Of a stretch of DNA of 64,000 nt, positions 8,722-18,303 are shown one piece after another. A program made the translations under genes and the position numbers. Positions within the stretch are counted from its first letter, which is position 1; every line of letters begins with the position of its first letter. Origin of the DNA: Vibrio cincinnatiensis (GTDB lineage: Bacteria > Pseudomonadota > Gammaproteobacteria > Enterobacterales > Vibrionaceae); contig NZ_SGOM01000008.1 of assembly GCF_022113815.1 (NCBI RefSeq), positions 1-64,000 on the forward strand. Reading direction: 5' to 3'. The notes beneath the pieces are model-generated. The model was not told the origin of the DNA and searched no databases. It saw nothing but the letters and a program-made list of their open reading frames with translations.

Positions 8722-10482
8722 TTAACCCGCCGATGAACTTGCCGAGCTTTCGGTAGGGCGTTGGTCGAGTTGCAAACTAAAATCATATTCAGGAAAAAGA
8801 AATTCAGCCTCGAATCGAATCTGTTCAGCTCGGCTATAATCCCCTATGCCTTGATAAGCTAAAATTAAATTATGATAAAACATTGGGCGTGGCTTATGCC
8901 TGATGATTTGCTGTGACCAATCAATATAAGGCTGGATGTATTTTGCTTGCTGTTGATGCAAGCCAATGTTCAAGTAAGTGCTATAAATATCCCAGTCAAA
9001 GCGTTCTTTCCACACTATAGGATTGGTGACTTTTTGTAAAATGTTTGGATCTCTAGGGTGAGATTTTTCAAATTGAGTCAAGATGTAATTGCTGTGTAAG
9101 GCACTGACCATGTAAAGGCTGGTGGCTATCGGCAGCATTAAACTTGTTACACGTAATAAAGACTTACTGATCTGGCTAAAGGGGATAATATGGTATTTTG
9201 CGACTCGTTGTTCTATCCAAAATAATAAAATAACGAAGCTTATCCAATGAATGGCTGAGTGGTAAAACGGATATTCTAGTTGGCTATGCAAGGTGATTGG
9301 AACCAATAAGGCGAGCATGGCTCGTCTTGTCCCTTTTTTCGCTGAACGTAATCGGATTAAGATAAATCCAGCCGCGAGCACAATCCCTACTAAAGGCAAT
9401 AACCCACCTTCTACTCCCCAGAATAAGAGTTCATTATGAGGGTGATCCATCGCAGCAAGGCCGGAAGGGTAGCTTGGGTTGAGTTGATGTTGTCGGGCTG
9501 TGTAAAGGATATACTGCGCTTCAAAATTCCCATACCCATAACCAGTGAAGGGTTTTTCAATCAGCATATCTAATGTTTGTGGGAAGGTATACTGACGAGC
9601 ACTCTTTATCCCTAATTTTTGAGCGACCTGCTCACCTGCACTTTGGCTATACATAGCAACAAAGCCCAGTAAAATGCCTGTTAGCGTAGCCATCAGCCAG
9701 TTGATAAAACGTTGTCTGGGAGAGAAACGGTATAAATAAGGTAAGAGCAATATCACACCAATCAGGGTTGCCAACCAGCCAGTACGTGAGGCTAAAACAA
9801 CCAGTAAAGGAAGGGTGAGTAGGGGCGTTAAATAAAGTAAACCGACTTCTCGAAGATGTTTGTTGTATTTTTTAGGTTGGCGAGCCAGTAGATAGCCGGA
9901 GAGAATCAATCCAGTGGCTAGAAAGCTGGCCATCACATTGGGTTGCTGAAATATGCCATAAGGTCGATTGGCGATGGCATCGTATCCGAATGGGTTATTG
10001 GGAGGTAAGAAAAAGTATTGGAATAACCCCCACAGCGCCTCAATCAGACATGCGAGTATGATGTACCAAAGCAGCCGTTGCTTGTGCTTATTGCTAAAAT
10101 GGAATTGCTGTAACACGACAAAGAAAACAAAGCCGGCCCATAACCCAGTCAACCGACCGAGACTTCCTTGCCAATAAGCATTTGTGTAGAGGATGGGAAG
10201 AGAAAGAATAATACAACACAGTAATAAAATTAAGGTGAGTTTCGAATAGCGTATGATTTGCTCTGTAGCTAATTGATATAGGCCGATGGCAATGGCAATG
10301 CTGACGGCAATCCAAGTGGTGGGATTAAAAGATAAAGCCAACCCTGAGCCTCCTGGGTTTGGCATGAAAAAATGCATCGCCACTAAATAAGCACATCCCA
10401 CCGCGAGAAGAAATGCTTTATTTAACGGAGCTTTCGGTGTTTGGGGCTCAAGCTGTGTACCGCTCAGTAGCAAGGTTGCCAT
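8722..10482 (-). CDS. pglL: O-oligosaccharyltransferase PglL / O-antigen-ligase family protein
   Basis: A polytopic inner-membrane protein of about 586 aa with 10-12 hydrophobic segments, then a hydrophilic C-terminal tail from about residue 430 with a short TPR-like stretch. The conserved ligase loop is visible as YGYGNFEAQY followed by DHPHNELLFWGVEGG (the essential histidine region), and LHSQLEYPFYHS marks the PglL/Wzy_C_2 group. Such enzymes move a lipid-linked glycan to pilins or other proteins in the periplasm. The V. cholerae gene in this position has been described as a PglL O-OTase (from memory). The start is ATG 10482; an in-frame GTG lies 9 nt upstream. Substrate is unknown; a Wzy/WaaL role is the alternative. 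Confidence 0.85.
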   Translation of the reverse strand: MATLLLSGTQLEPQTPKAPLNKAFLLAVGCAYLVAMHFFMPNPGGSGLALSFNPTTWIAVSIAIAIGLYQLATEQIIRYSKLTLILLLCCIILSLPILYTNAYWQGSLGRLTGLWAGFVFFVVLQQFHFSNKHKQRLLWYIILACLIEALWGLFQYFFLPPNNPFGYDAIANRPYGIFQQPNVMASFLATGLILSGYLLARQPKKYNKHLREVGLLYLTPLLTLPLLVVLASRTGWLATLIGVILLLPYLYRFSPRQRFINWLMATLTGILLGFVAMYSQSAGEQVAQKLGIKSARQYTFPQTLDMLIEKPFTGYGYGNFEAQYILYTARQHQLNPSYPSGLAAMDHPHNELLFWGVEGGLLPLVGIVLAAGFILIRLRSAKKGTRRAMLALLVPITLHSQLEYPFYHSAIHWISFVILLFWIEQRVAKYHIIPFSQISKSLLRVTSLMLPIATSLYMVSALHSNYILTQFEKSHPRDPNILQKVTNPIVWKERFDWDIYSTYLNIGLHQQQAKYIQPYIDWSQQIIRHKPRPMFYHNLILAYQGIGDYSRAEQIRFEAEFLFPEYDFSLQLDQRPTESSASSSAG

Positions 10483-10502
10483 AAGTCTCACTATCTATAA
10501 TG

Positions 10503-10536
10503 AAAAAAAAGAAACCAGTACTAAGCGACTGGTTTC
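10503..10536 (-). terminator. Rho-independent terminator of uvrA
   Basis: GAAACCAGT (10511-10519) pairs with ACTGGTTTC (10528-10536). The A8 run at 10503-10510 gives a U tract on the minus strand. It lies between uvrA and pglL, so pglL needs its own promoter or read-through. Confidence 0.9.
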
Positions 10537-10571
10537 TGTACTTTAACGCTTTTTTTTATCTCAATATAGGG

Positions 10572-13397
10572 TTATCCCACCAATATTGGTTTTAGAAAGC
10601 GTGCTGTGTGTGATCCTTCGACTTGCGCCACATCTTCCGGAGTTCCTTCGGCAATAATTAATCCGCCACCTTGCCCTCCTTCAGGCCCCAGATCAACGAT
10701 CCAGTCAGCGGTTTTAATCACATCAAGGTTGTGTTCAATAACCACCACAGTATTCCCTCTGTCGCGTAAACGGTGCAAAACTGTTAACAACTGTTGAATA
10801 TCGTGGAAATGCAGCCCTGTTGTCGGCTCATCAAGGATATACAAGGTTTTTCCTGTATCCCGCTTAGATAGCTCACGAGCCAGTTTAACCCTTTGTGCTT
10901 CGCCTCCAGACAAAGTGGTCGCCGATTGTCCTAACCGAATATAGGATAAGCCTACATCGATTAACGTTTGTAATTTGCGTGCAATAACGGGAATGGGTTT
11001 GAAAAAGGTATGAGCATCTTCGATGGTCATATCCAAAACTTCATCAATAGTTTTCCCTTTATAGCGAACTTCCAATGTTTCGCGGTTGTAACGTTTTCCT
11101 TTACATGCATCACAAGGGACGTATACATCGGGTAAAAAGTGCATTTCAACTTTGATGACGCCATCGCCCTGACAAGCTTCACAGCGTCCTCCTCGTACGT
11201 TAAAACTGAATCGACCGGGCTTATAACCGCGTGAGCGAGACTCTTGAGTACCAGAGAAAAGCTCTCGGATTGGGGTGAAAATTCCCGTATAGGTGGCAGG
11301 ATTAGAACGAGGTGTACGACCTATTGGACTTTGATCAATATCGATAACTTTATCAAAGTGTTCTAGCCCTTTGATGTCTTTATAAGGTGCCGGTGTCGCG
11401 GTTGTTGCTCCGTTTAATGCTGTGTGCGCAATACTAAAAAAGGTATCATTAATTAAGGTGGATTTACCCGAGCCAGAGACACCGGTAACACAAGTAAATA
11501 GACCCACCGGAAGTGAGAGGGTGACATTTTTTAGGTTATTGCCTGAAGCACCAATCAACTGGACGATTTTCTTAGGATCTCGTGCAACGCGCTGCTTGGG
11601 AACCTCGATTTTCTTCACGCCACTTAGATATTGGCCCGTCAGTGAATCGGGCGTGGCAATGATTTTTTCAACATCCCCTTCTGCGACAATCGTTCCTCCA
11701 TGTACGCCAGCCCCAGGGCCAATATCAATGACATGATCCGCCATACGAATGGCATCTTCGTCATGCTCGACCACTAAAACAGTGTTACCGAGATCTCTTA
11801 AATGGATTAAGGTTTTAAGCAAGCGTTCATTGTCTCGTTGGTGAAGGCCAATCGAAGGTTCATCCAACACATACATAACGCCCACTAACCCTGCTCCAAT
11901 TTGGCTCGCTAAGCGTATACGTTGGGCTTCACCACCAGACAGTGTTTCAGCACTTCGTGATAAGTTTAGATAATTCAGACCAACATTGACCAGAAATTGC
12001 AGGCGGTCATTGATCTCTTTCATGACTTTATCGGCAATTTGTGCTCGTTGACCTTCTAATTGGAGTGATTGGAAAAAGGTTAATGCATCGGCAATGCTGA
12101 GTTCGACCACTTCGGGCAATGCCGTGTTATTAATAAACACGTTCCGAGCTTCAATGCGTAAACGTGTACCATGGCAACTGGCGCAGGGTTTGGTCGAGAT
12201 ATATTTTACTAACTCTTCACGTACGGAATTAGACTCTGTTTCTCGATAGCGACGCTCTAAGTTATGCAAAATTCCTTCAAAAGGATGACGTTTTACCCGA
12301 GTGTCCCCTCGATCATTAATGTACTTAAATTCAATTTCACTGCGCCCCGATCCTTGTAAAATTACCTCTTGAATACGTTTCGGTAATTTATTAAAGGGGA
12401 CATGCAAATCAAAATCATAGTGTTCAGCCAGTGAAGTGAGCATTTGAAAATAGTAATAATTCTTTTGATCCCAGCCTCGAATGGCCCCTTGTGCAAGGCT
12501 TAAGTTTGCGTCTTGAATGACTCGGCTTGGATCAAAATATTGCTGTACACCTAATCCATCACAGGTTGGGCACGCTCCGGCTGGGTTATTAAATGAGAAT
12601 AGGCGGGGTTCCAGTTCTCGCATACTATAGCCGCAGTGAGGGCAGGCAAAATTGGCTGAAAAAATCAGTTCTTCACCTTCGCCCTCCATAGGGGCAATCA
12701 CGACCAGCCCCCCTGATAATTCAAGCGCAGTTTCAAAGGATTCGGCTAAACGTTGCTGGAGATCCGATCGGATTTTAAAGCGATCAACCACCACTTCAAT
12801 GGTATGTTTCTTGTGCAATTCCAGTGTGGGGGGATCAGAAAGATCACAGGTTTCTCCATCAATTCGTGCTCGAATAAACCCTTGTGCTGCTAAATTTTCT
12901 AAGGTTTTAACATGCTCCCCTTTACGCTCTTTAATGATGGGAGCCAGCAGCATCATTTTTGAACCTTCAGGTAACATTAGGACTTGATCGACCATCTGGC
13001 TGATGGTTTGTGCAGCAAGAGGAACATGGTGTTCTGGGCAGCGAGGTTCTCCGACTCGTGCGTACAGTAAGCGCAAGTAGTCATACATTTCCGTGATGGT
13101 TCCCACGGTTGATCGTGGGTTATGAGAAGTCGATTTTTGCTCGATAGAGATAGCAGGAGAAAGCCCTTCGATATGATCTACATCTGGTTTTTCCATCAAA
13201 GATAAAAACTGCCTTGCATAGGCGGAAAGGGATTCCACATAACGGCGTTGCCCTTCTGCATAAAGAGTATCAAAGGCGAGAGAGGATTTACCTGAGCCCG
13301 ATAAACCTGTGACCACAATTAATTTATCACGGGGAATCGTCAGGTTGATATTCTTTAAATTATGGGTACGAGCGCCACGTACTTCGATTGTGTCCAT
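10572..13397 (-). CDS. uvrA: Excinuclease ABC subunit A
   Basis: Damage-recognition ATPase of nucleotide excision repair; it loads UvrB on DNA. The 941-aa length is normal. The first Walker A is GLSGSGKSS at 31-39 and the second is GVSGSGKST near 640. Two ABC signatures (LSGGEAQR) follow. Zinc-finger cysteines appear as CPHC...CPTC near 253-280 and CEAC...CDAC near 740-770. It is preceded by a LexA-like box, so SOS induction is expected, and it ends at a strong terminator. It lies directly downstream of galU, from which a terminator separates it. Confidence 0.98.
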   Translation of the reverse strand: MDTIEVRGARTHNLKNINLTIPRDKLIVVTGLSGSGKSSLAFDTLYAEGQRRYVESLSAYARQFLSLMEKPDVDHIEGLSPAISIEQKSTSHNPRSTVGTITEMYDYLRLLYARVGEPRCPEHHVPLAAQTISQMVDQVLMLPEGSKMMLLAPIIKERKGEHVKTLENLAAQGFIRARIDGETCDLSDPPTLELHKKHTIEVVVDRFKIRSDLQQRLAESFETALELSGGLVVIAPMEGEGEELIFSANFACPHCGYSMRELEPRLFSFNNPAGACPTCDGLGVQQYFDPSRVIQDANLSLAQGAIRGWDQKNYYYFQMLTSLAEHYDFDLHVPFNKLPKRIQEVILQGSGRSEIEFKYINDRGDTRVKRHPFEGILHNLERRYRETESNSVREELVKYISTKPCASCHGTRLRIEARNVFINNTALPEVVELSIADALTFFQSLQLEGQRAQIADKVMKEINDRLQFLVNVGLNYLNLSRSAETLSGGEAQRIRLASQIGAGLVGVMYVLDEPSIGLHQRDNERLLKTLIHLRDLGNTVLVVEHDEDAIRMADHVIDIGPGAGVHGGTIVAEGDVEKIIATPDSLTGQYLSGVKKIEVPKQRVARDPKKIVQLIGASGNNLKNVTLSLPVGLFTCVTGVSGSGKSTLINDTFFSIAHTALNGATTATPAPYKDIKGLEHFDKVIDIDQSPIGRTPRSNPATYTGIFTPIRELFSGTQESRSRGYKPGRFSFNVRGGRCEACQGDGVIKVEMHFLPDVYVPCDACKGKRYNRETLEVRYKGKTIDEVLDMTIEDAHTFFKPIPVIARKLQTLIDVGLSYIRLGQSATTLSGGEAQRVKLARELSKRDTGKTLYILDEPTTGLHFHDIQQLLTVLHRLRDRGNTVVVIEHNLDVIKTADWIVDLGPEGGQGGGLIIAEGTPEDVAQVEGSHTARFLKPILVG

Positions 13398-13462
13398 CAG
13401 ATCAACTCAATGTAATGCCAAGTTGCTCAAGTATTACATAGAGTGAGATTTGTGCAAAGAAT

Positions 13463-13482
13463 CACTGGATAAAAAAACAGTA
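13463..13482. promoter_or_regulatory. LexA (SOS) box upstream of uvrA
   Basis: CTGGATAAAAAAACAG (13465-13480) fits CTG-N10-CAG with an A-rich spacer and flanking A and TA; 15 of 20 positions match the consensus operator. It is centred about 75 bp before the uvrA ATG. uvrA is a classical LexA target. Confidence 0.8.
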
Positions 13483-13515
13483 AAAAAATAATGCCATCGT
13501 ATGGATGGCATTATT
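13482..13515 (-). terminator. Rho-independent terminator of galU
   Basis: A 12-bp perfect stem (13487-13498 with 13504-13515, GCCATC core) is followed on the minus strand by U7 (A run 13482-13488). It abuts the LexA box, so galU transcription ends right where the uvrA control region begins. Confidence 0.9.
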
Positions 13516-13535
13516 GACAGGCGGTCAATCAATGA

Positions 13536-14405
13536 CTAAGACTTTGTCGTAGACTGTTTCGCTAGAGTCACTTGCTGTTCGTTTTCTTGATATAAATGTT
13601 CGTAACAGTAGTTTGTGGCTTCAATATAGCCTTCTACGCTACCGCAATCGAAGCGTTTACCTTTAAATTTATAGGCAAGAACACATCCCGCTTTAGCTTG
13701 CTTGAGCAAAGCATCGGTAATTTGAATTTCTCCCCCTTTACCGGGGGCCGTTTGTTCAATTAGCTCAAAAATATCAGGAGTAAGAATATAGCGACCAATG
13801 ATGGCTAAATTACTTGGTGCAGTACCTGCTTCTGGTTTCTCGACCATATCATCGACACGGAAAAGATCGTCTTTAATCATTTCTCCGGCTATCACACCGT
13901 ATTTATGTGTTTCATCAGCAGGAACTTCTTGCACAGCAACAATTGAGCAACGAAATTGTTTATAAAGCGCCACCATTTGCGCCAGAACACCTTGTTGTTC
14001 ATTGACGCATAAATCGTCTGCCAATACGACGGCAAATGGTTCGTCGCCAACTAATTCTCGTCCGGTCAAAATGGCATGGCCTAAGCCTTTCATTTCACGC
14101 TGACGAATATAGGTAAATTGTGCAGTTTCAATGATTTGTCGAATATCAACCAACAGCTCTTCTTTGTTGGTACCACGAATTTGATGTTCCAATTCATAGT
14201 TCATATCGAAGTGATCCATGATGGCGTGTTTTCCGCGCCCAGTCACAATACACATGCCTGTCATTCCCGCTTGAATCGCTTCTTCAACCCCATATTCAAT
14301 CAGAGGTTTATTGACGACGGGCATCATCTCTTTGGGCATGGATTTGGTGGCGGGAAGAAAACGGGTGCCGTAGCCAGCTGCCGGGAAAAGGCATTTTTTG
14401 ATCAT
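13536..14405 (-). CDS. galU: UTP-glucose-1-phosphate uridylyltransferase
   Basis: Makes UDP-glucose for LPS, capsule/exopolysaccharide and galactose metabolism, in the cytoplasm. 289 aa. The nucleotidyltransferase signature GYGTRFLPATKSMPKEM lies at about 11-27, the LADDLC metal-binding motif near 128, and DMVEKP near 188. The N-terminus MIKKCLFPAAG and the length fit bacterial GalU. It has its own terminator. About 250 bp separate it from qstR upstream. Confidence 0.97.
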   Translation of the reverse strand: MIKKCLFPAAGYGTRFLPATKSMPKEMMPVVNKPLIEYGVEEAIQAGMTGMCIVTGRGKHAIMDHFDMNYELEHQIRGTNKEELLVDIRQIIETAQFTYIRQREMKGLGHAILTGRELVGDEPFAVVLADDLCVNEQQGVLAQMVALYKQFRCSIVAVQEVPADETHKYGVIAGEMIKDDLFRVDDMVEKPEAGTAPSNLAIIGRYILTPDIFELIEQTAPGKGGEIQITDALLKQAKAGCVLAYKFKGKRFDCGSVEGYIEATNYCYEHLYQENEQQVTLAKQSTTKS

Positions 14406-14608
14406 AGTAAAAGCCCTGTTGTTATGAATTATTAATAGAAAAAATAACGGTAACCCTTCTTGAACTTCTTGAAGAGGTGGTATTCGCTGGCAACCTTGGC
14501 TTAGCTTATAAAGCCTATGTTACACAAGAGAGTACCGTGAAGTTTGTCTATGTTGAGTCATGAATGACAAGAGTGTTGCAACTTTATCATGTTCTGTTTT
14601 GAGTATTT

Positions 14609-14643
14609 AGCACATTTTCAACCTTGTTGACTGAAAATGTGCT
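14609..14643 (-). terminator. Hairpin downstream of qstR
   Basis: AGCACATTTTCA (14609-14620) pairs perfectly with TGAAAATGTGCT (14632-14643) around an 11-nt loop, 12 nt after the qstR stop. It lacks a U run on the minus strand, so it may stabilise the 3' end or act as a weak terminator. The rest of 14406-14608 is the galU upstream region, with no gene seen. Confidence 0.5.
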
Positions 14644-14654
14644 GATAAGCTCAA

Positions 14655-15305
14655 TTAAGAAAAGAGACGTTGGTTGGCCCATGCAATCGCTTGAGTCCGG
14701 TTTTTGACGGATATTTTCTTAAATATTTGGTACAGATGGGATTTTACTGTGAATTCACTGATAAATAAGTTTTCAGCAATATGCATATTGGAGGCTCCCG
14801 TTTGTAAGCAACGTAAGATCTGAAGCTCTCTCGCGGTCAAGTTAATGGCTGCTTTGATTTGATGATCTTGGAAAAAGTAACGGTAATAATGCAGTAATTG
14901 GTTCGATACATGGCGTGGTAGCCAGTTTTGTCCATTGATGATTTCTGCCAGTCCATTTGCTAATTTATCAGCGGTTGCCGTTTGGTAGAACACGCCTTTC
15001 AAGTTCCCAAAACTTAATAACGTATCAGTGTGTAAGCGCTTATCTACATTAAAGAGAATGGTTTCGAGGTGAGAACTGGTTAATTTTAAAGGGCCGAGAC
15101 GCTGCCTGAGCGCTTCATGTTGCTGGTAATCAAGCAACAAAATTTTATGTTTTGAATGTTGGTAAGTACTAACAAGCTGCTCTGGTTCAATTTGGGGAAT
15201 GGGAATTGTAAGCTGTTCCATGGCTTGGTGAAGAAGAGGAGGGGTGGCACTTTTTTCATCTAACGTGAGGTAGTACATGGTTCGTGCATAGTTTGATCTT
15301 GGCAT
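14655..15305 (-). CDS. qstR: LuxR-family regulator QstR (competence / T6SS activator)
   Basis: A 216-aa transcription factor with a C-terminal LuxR-type helix-turn-helix (about 148-210: LTARELQILRCLQTGASNMHIA, then the recognition helix EFTVKSHLYQIFKKI). The N-terminal half resembles the receiver-like domain of VpsT/CsgD-type proteins but lacks a clear phospho-acceptor pattern. The galU-qstR-ssb position is that of V. cholerae QstR (VC0396, from memory), which links TfoX and quorum sensing to DNA uptake and type VI secretion. The ATG at 15305 has AAGGA 8 nt upstream. The family call is firm; the name rests on synteny and architecture. Confidence 0.85.
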   Translation of the reverse strand: MPRSNYARTMYYLTLDEKSATPPLLHQAMEQLTIPIPQIEPEQLVSTYQHSKHKILLLDYQQHEALRQRLGPLKLTSSHLETILFNVDKRLHTDTLLSFGNLKGVFYQTATADKLANGLAEIINGQNWLPRHVSNQLLHYYRYFFQDHQIKAAINLTARELQILRCLQTGASNMHIAENLFISEFTVKSHLYQIFKKISVKNRTQAIAWANQRLFS

Positions 15306-15464
15306 GACTGCATCCTTGAGTATGGCGAAGATTGAATAGGGTGCTAACCATGCCGAAAAATAAGGCCTGATGTGAAATTTGAATGTTTATTTTGCGTCGC
15401 TTTTCAATTTGGTAAGTAAATGAGGATTTTATCAAAACTGAAAAAAGTGAGAATGGTCGTAAAA

Positions 15465-15485
15465 AATCGATAGTGTCTATCGATT
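15465..15485. repeat. Perfect inverted repeat between qstR and ssb
   Basis: AATCGATAG (15465-15473), TGT, CTATCGATT (15477-15485): two 9-bp arms with a 3-bp centre. Preceded by A6, it would read as a hairpin plus U tract on the minus strand, about 160 nt before the qstR start. It is either a palindromic operator or a leader terminator. Confidence 0.7.
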
Positions 15486-15590
15486 ATCCGCTCTCTGATC
15501 GGCACACTTCGAGAGGTGATTGGTACTGGTAAGAAAGCGTGGTATTCTTGCAAACTATTTCTAAATCCAATATGGAAAACGGAGCAAACA

Positions 15591-16124
15591 ATGGCAACCC
15601 GTGGTGTGAACAAAGTTATCCTGATCGGCAACTTAGGTCAGGATCCAGAGGTTCGCTATATGCCGAGTGGTGATGCGATGGTCAATCTGACTGTGGCGAC
15701 TTCAGAAACTTGGCGTGATAAAGCGACCGGCGAACAACGTGAAAAAACAGAATGGCATCGTGTCTCTGTCTTCGGTAAAACTGCTGAATTTATTGGTGAG
15801 TATGCCAAAAAAGGCACACAAGTTTATATTGATGGGCAGCTACAGACCCGTAAATGGCAAGATCAGCAAGGTCAAGAAAGATACACCACAGAGGTGGTTG
15901 TTCGTTGGCCAACGGGTGAAGTTCAGCTTTTGGGTAACCGAGGTCAGCAAGGCGGAGCTCCAGCACAAGGTGGCATGAACCAAGGCCAGCAAAGTAACTG
16001 GGGACAGCCACAGCAACCTGCCGCTCATTCTCCTAGACCGCAGCAGCAACAAGCGGCTTCTCAACCAGCTCAGCCTCAATATAATGAGCCACCTATGGAT
16101 TTTGACGACGACATCCCATTCTAG
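15591..16124 (+). CDS. ssb: Single-stranded DNA-binding protein
   Basis: Binds ssDNA in replication, recombination and repair. 177 aa: OB fold at about 1-112 ([20 protein letters not shown], then WHRVSVFGK), a Gln/Gly/Pro-rich linker at about 115-165, and the acidic partner-binding tip MDFDDDIPF. The ATG at 15591 has GGAG 6 nt upstream; the frame extends further up only as non-conserved sequence. I found no CTG-N10-CAG LexA box in the upstream region, unlike the uvrA-ssb pair of E. coli. A strong terminator follows. Confidence 0.97.
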   Translation: MATRGVNKVILIGNLGQDPEVRYMPSGDAMVNLTVATSETWRDKATGEQREKTEWHRVSVFGKTAEFIGEYAKKGTQVYIDGQLQTRKWQDQQGQERYTTEVVVRWPTGEVQLLGNRGQQGGAPAQGGMNQGQQSNWGQPQQPAAHSPRPQQQQAASQPAQPQYNEPPMDFDDDIPF

Positions 16125-16136
16125 GACTCTATTTGT

Positions 16137-16166
16137 AAAAAAAGCCGCGAAATACGCGGCTTTTTT
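16137..16166 (+). terminator. Rho-independent terminator of ssb
   Basis: GCCGCG (16144-16149) and CGCGGC (16155-16160) form a GC-rich stem around AAATA, flanked by A7 and T6. Confidence 0.93.
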
Positions 16167-16249
16167 ATATAGTTACTGAATGCTTTATCGCGTCACTTGT
16201 CTGCTTATCGCTTATGCAGCGAGTTTATTGGTTTTTTAACCATACTGAG

Positions 16250-16258
16250 TGGTATATT
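16250..16258 (+). promoter_or_regulatory. Putative extended -10 promoter of the msh accessory operon
   Basis: TGGTATATT (16250-16258) fits an extended -10 element about 45 nt before the csrD start. No good -35 hexamer is seen at 17 bp. It is the best candidate upstream of the csrD-mshI series. Confidence 0.45.
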
Positions 16259-16302
16259 AGCTCCATTTTCTCAATCAGTGGGTGAGAAGGAAATTCAGTT
16301 TC

Positions 16303-18297
16303 ATGCGCTATACCCCAACTCTTAAATTGAGTACACGTTTAGTCGCTTTTGTTACTTTAATCGTAACAAGTGCGATGTTTATTCTTTTTCTAGGGGGAAC
16401 CCTCTCTTTTCAAAAAATGGGGCAAGAGTATTTGAATCACTATCTGAACGGTATTGTTGATGTAGTGGACAAAGAACTTAAAGATCCTGAGGCAACGGAT
16501 TCAATGCAACGTTGGATGCCAAAAATGTTACAAGCCTCGAACATCGTCGAAATGCAGCTCTCTTCTGAGGCTGGCATTGTGTATCGCTTTAACGATACCT
16601 CCTCCAAGATAGCACCAGAACGTTTGTACCAAGCCGACTTCGCTTTATCTCATAATCAAGGGTACAACATACATTTCAAAGCAGTGCCTCCTTATTTGAG
16701 CTACAACTATTCAATGGGAACGATGGGTTCCATTTCCCTTGCGGTTGCTTTGATCATTTTTTGCTTAATACAAGGCGTTAAGTGGTTAAAAGCGCAATTA
16801 TTGGGTTCAGAATTGCTTGAAGAGAGAGGGCGAATGATTCTGGCGGGGCGGGTGGAGCAATATGCTAAAGGTGATGCTCGTGAATGGCCTTATACCGCTA
16901 GTGAAGCGATGGACCGCTTAATCGAAGAATTACAAGATGCTCGACAAGAACGAAGCCGCTTTGACAGTTTTATTCGTAGTCAAACCTTTCTTGATCAATT
17001 AACTGGAGCGGCGAACCGAGTGTTGTTCGACAGTAAATTAGAGTCTGGTTTATTGGAAAGTGGGGCTCGTGGCGGAGTGATTATGGTCCGGCTCGATGAA
17101 CTTGATGTTGTGAGAGAAGAATTGGGTCAGCGAGTGGTGGATGACTTAGTGGTTGAAGTGGGGGAATGTATTTCCAACATTATTACTCGCTATCCTGATG
17201 TGATTTTATCTCGTTATTATGAATCGGTATTTGCGATATTCATGCCTCACCAAGGTTCCCGAGAGGTGGTCCATGTTGCCAGCCAATGCCTTAAATTTAT
17301 TGAAAAGATCATTCCTCCACTTCCCTTAGATCGTGATAACTGGGTTCACATAGGCATGAGTATGTATCAAGAAGGGGAGCGACGAGGTCGAATTATTGAT
17401 GAAGCCGAAACGGCTTTACGTAGCGCCCAGATGCAGGGGGGAAATGCTTGGAGTCGTTTTAAAAAAGTGGCGAAGGCAGAGGATGAACGGGGCAGTGTTC
17501 GTTGGCGAACGCTATTTGATCAAATTCTCCTTCCTGAGAAAATCAGCTTATTCCGACAGGCGTGCTATTTAATTACCTCATCGAATGACTTAACATTAGT
17601 GCATCATGAGCTATTTGCGCGCATTTACGATCCTGCTCAAGGTTTACTCAAAGCCTCCCGTTTCATTTCTGCTGTAGAAACCGTGGGATATGAAATGATT
17701 TTGGATCGGGCTGTGTTTATTCGTGCTCTAGAATTAATTCGAGATGAACAAATAACAGAGCACTATTCGGTTAATCTCCACATTGTCCCCTTTGCTGATA
17801 AGCTTTATTGGCGATGGTTTCGCAATGAATTAATGCAATTACCCAGTGCTTTACGCTCAAGACTTTCCTTTGAGTTTGCGGAAGGCCGATTAGTTCAGCA
17901 CCTTGACTATATGCGTCCCGTCCTAAAAATGATCAGCGGTTTGGGATGTCAGTTAGTCGTGGGACAAGCTGGACGCACGATAGTGACCACTCACTATATT
18001 AAAGATTTACGTATTGATTATCTCAAACTCCATCGAAGTTTGATAAAAAACATTCACCAACGCCATGAAAATCAACTGTTTGTACGCAGTTTGATCGGGG
18101 TTTGTAGTGGCACACCAACTCAAGTGATTGCGGTTGGGGTTGAAAATGAAGCAGAGTGGCAATGTTTACTCTCTTTAGGTGTTAATGGCGTTCAAGGACG
18201 GTTGTTTGACGCAGAGCAACCTTTGTCGGTTCCTCCTCTTTCAATCAATCAGCCTTATGTTAAGCCAGGTAAAAGAAACCGATGGCGGACTAAGTAG
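16303..18297 (+). CDS. csrD: CsrD/MshH-type membrane protein with degenerate GGDEF and EAL domains
   Basis: Homologue of V. cholerae MshH and E. coli CsrD, which promotes RNase E-dependent decay of the Csr sponge RNAs. 664 aa: a TM helix at about 10-32, a periplasmic segment, a second TM near 140-160, a coiled-coil linker, a GGDEF-like domain (about 225-385) with RYYESVFAIF in place of GGDEF, and an EAL-like domain (about 405-640) where ELFAR replaces the catalytic EAL. Neither cyclase nor phosphodiesterase activity is expected. Start ATG 16303 has AAGGA about 11 nt upstream; a GTG at 16282 is possible. It is the first gene of the MSHA locus, 6 bp before mshI. Confidence 0.92.
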   Translation: MRYTPTLKLSTRLVAFVTLIVTSAMFILFLGGTLSFQKMGQEYLNHYLNGIVDVVDKELKDPEATDSMQRWMPKMLQASNIVEMQLSSEAGIVYRFNDTSSKIAPERLYQADFALSHNQGYNIHFKAVPPYLSYNYSMGTMGSISLAVALIIFCLIQGVKWLKAQLLGSELLEERGRMILAGRVEQYAKGDAREWPYTASEAMDRLIEELQDARQERSRFDSFIRSQTFLDQLTGAANRVLFDSKLESGLLESGARGGVIMVRLDELDVVREELGQRVVDDLVVEVGECISNIITRYPDVILSRYYESVFAIFMPHQGSREVVHVASQCLKFIEKIIPPLPLDRDNWVHIGMSMYQEGERRGRIIDEAETALRSAQMQGGNAWSRFKKVAKAEDERGSVRWRTLFDQILLPEKISLFRQACYLITSSNDLTLVHHELFARIYDPAQGLLKASRFISAVETVGYEMILDRAVFIRALELIRDEQITEHYSVNLHIVPFADKLYWRWFRNELMQLPSALRSRLSFEFAEGRLVQHLDYMRPVLKMISGLGCQLVVGQAGRTIVTTHYIKDLRIDYLKLHRSLIKNIHQRHENQLFVRSLIGVCSGTPTQVIAVGVENEAEWQCLLSLGVNGVQGRLFDAEQPLSVPPLSINQPYVKPGKRNRWRTK

Positions 18298-18303
18298 TAA
18301 TAA

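Noticed and set aside
11422..11736. Open frames antisense to uvrA (also 12652-12987)
   Set aside because: Shadows of the conserved uvrA coding strand; no start signals and no recognisable protein features.
15486..15590. LexA box in front of ssb
   Set aside because: I looked for CTG-N10-CAG and found only half matches such as CTGGTAAGAAAG.
16303..18297. Active diguanylate cyclase or phosphodiesterase
   Set aside because: Both catalytic signatures are replaced (YESVF for GGDEF, ELF for EAL), as in CsrD, so enzymatic activity is not expected.
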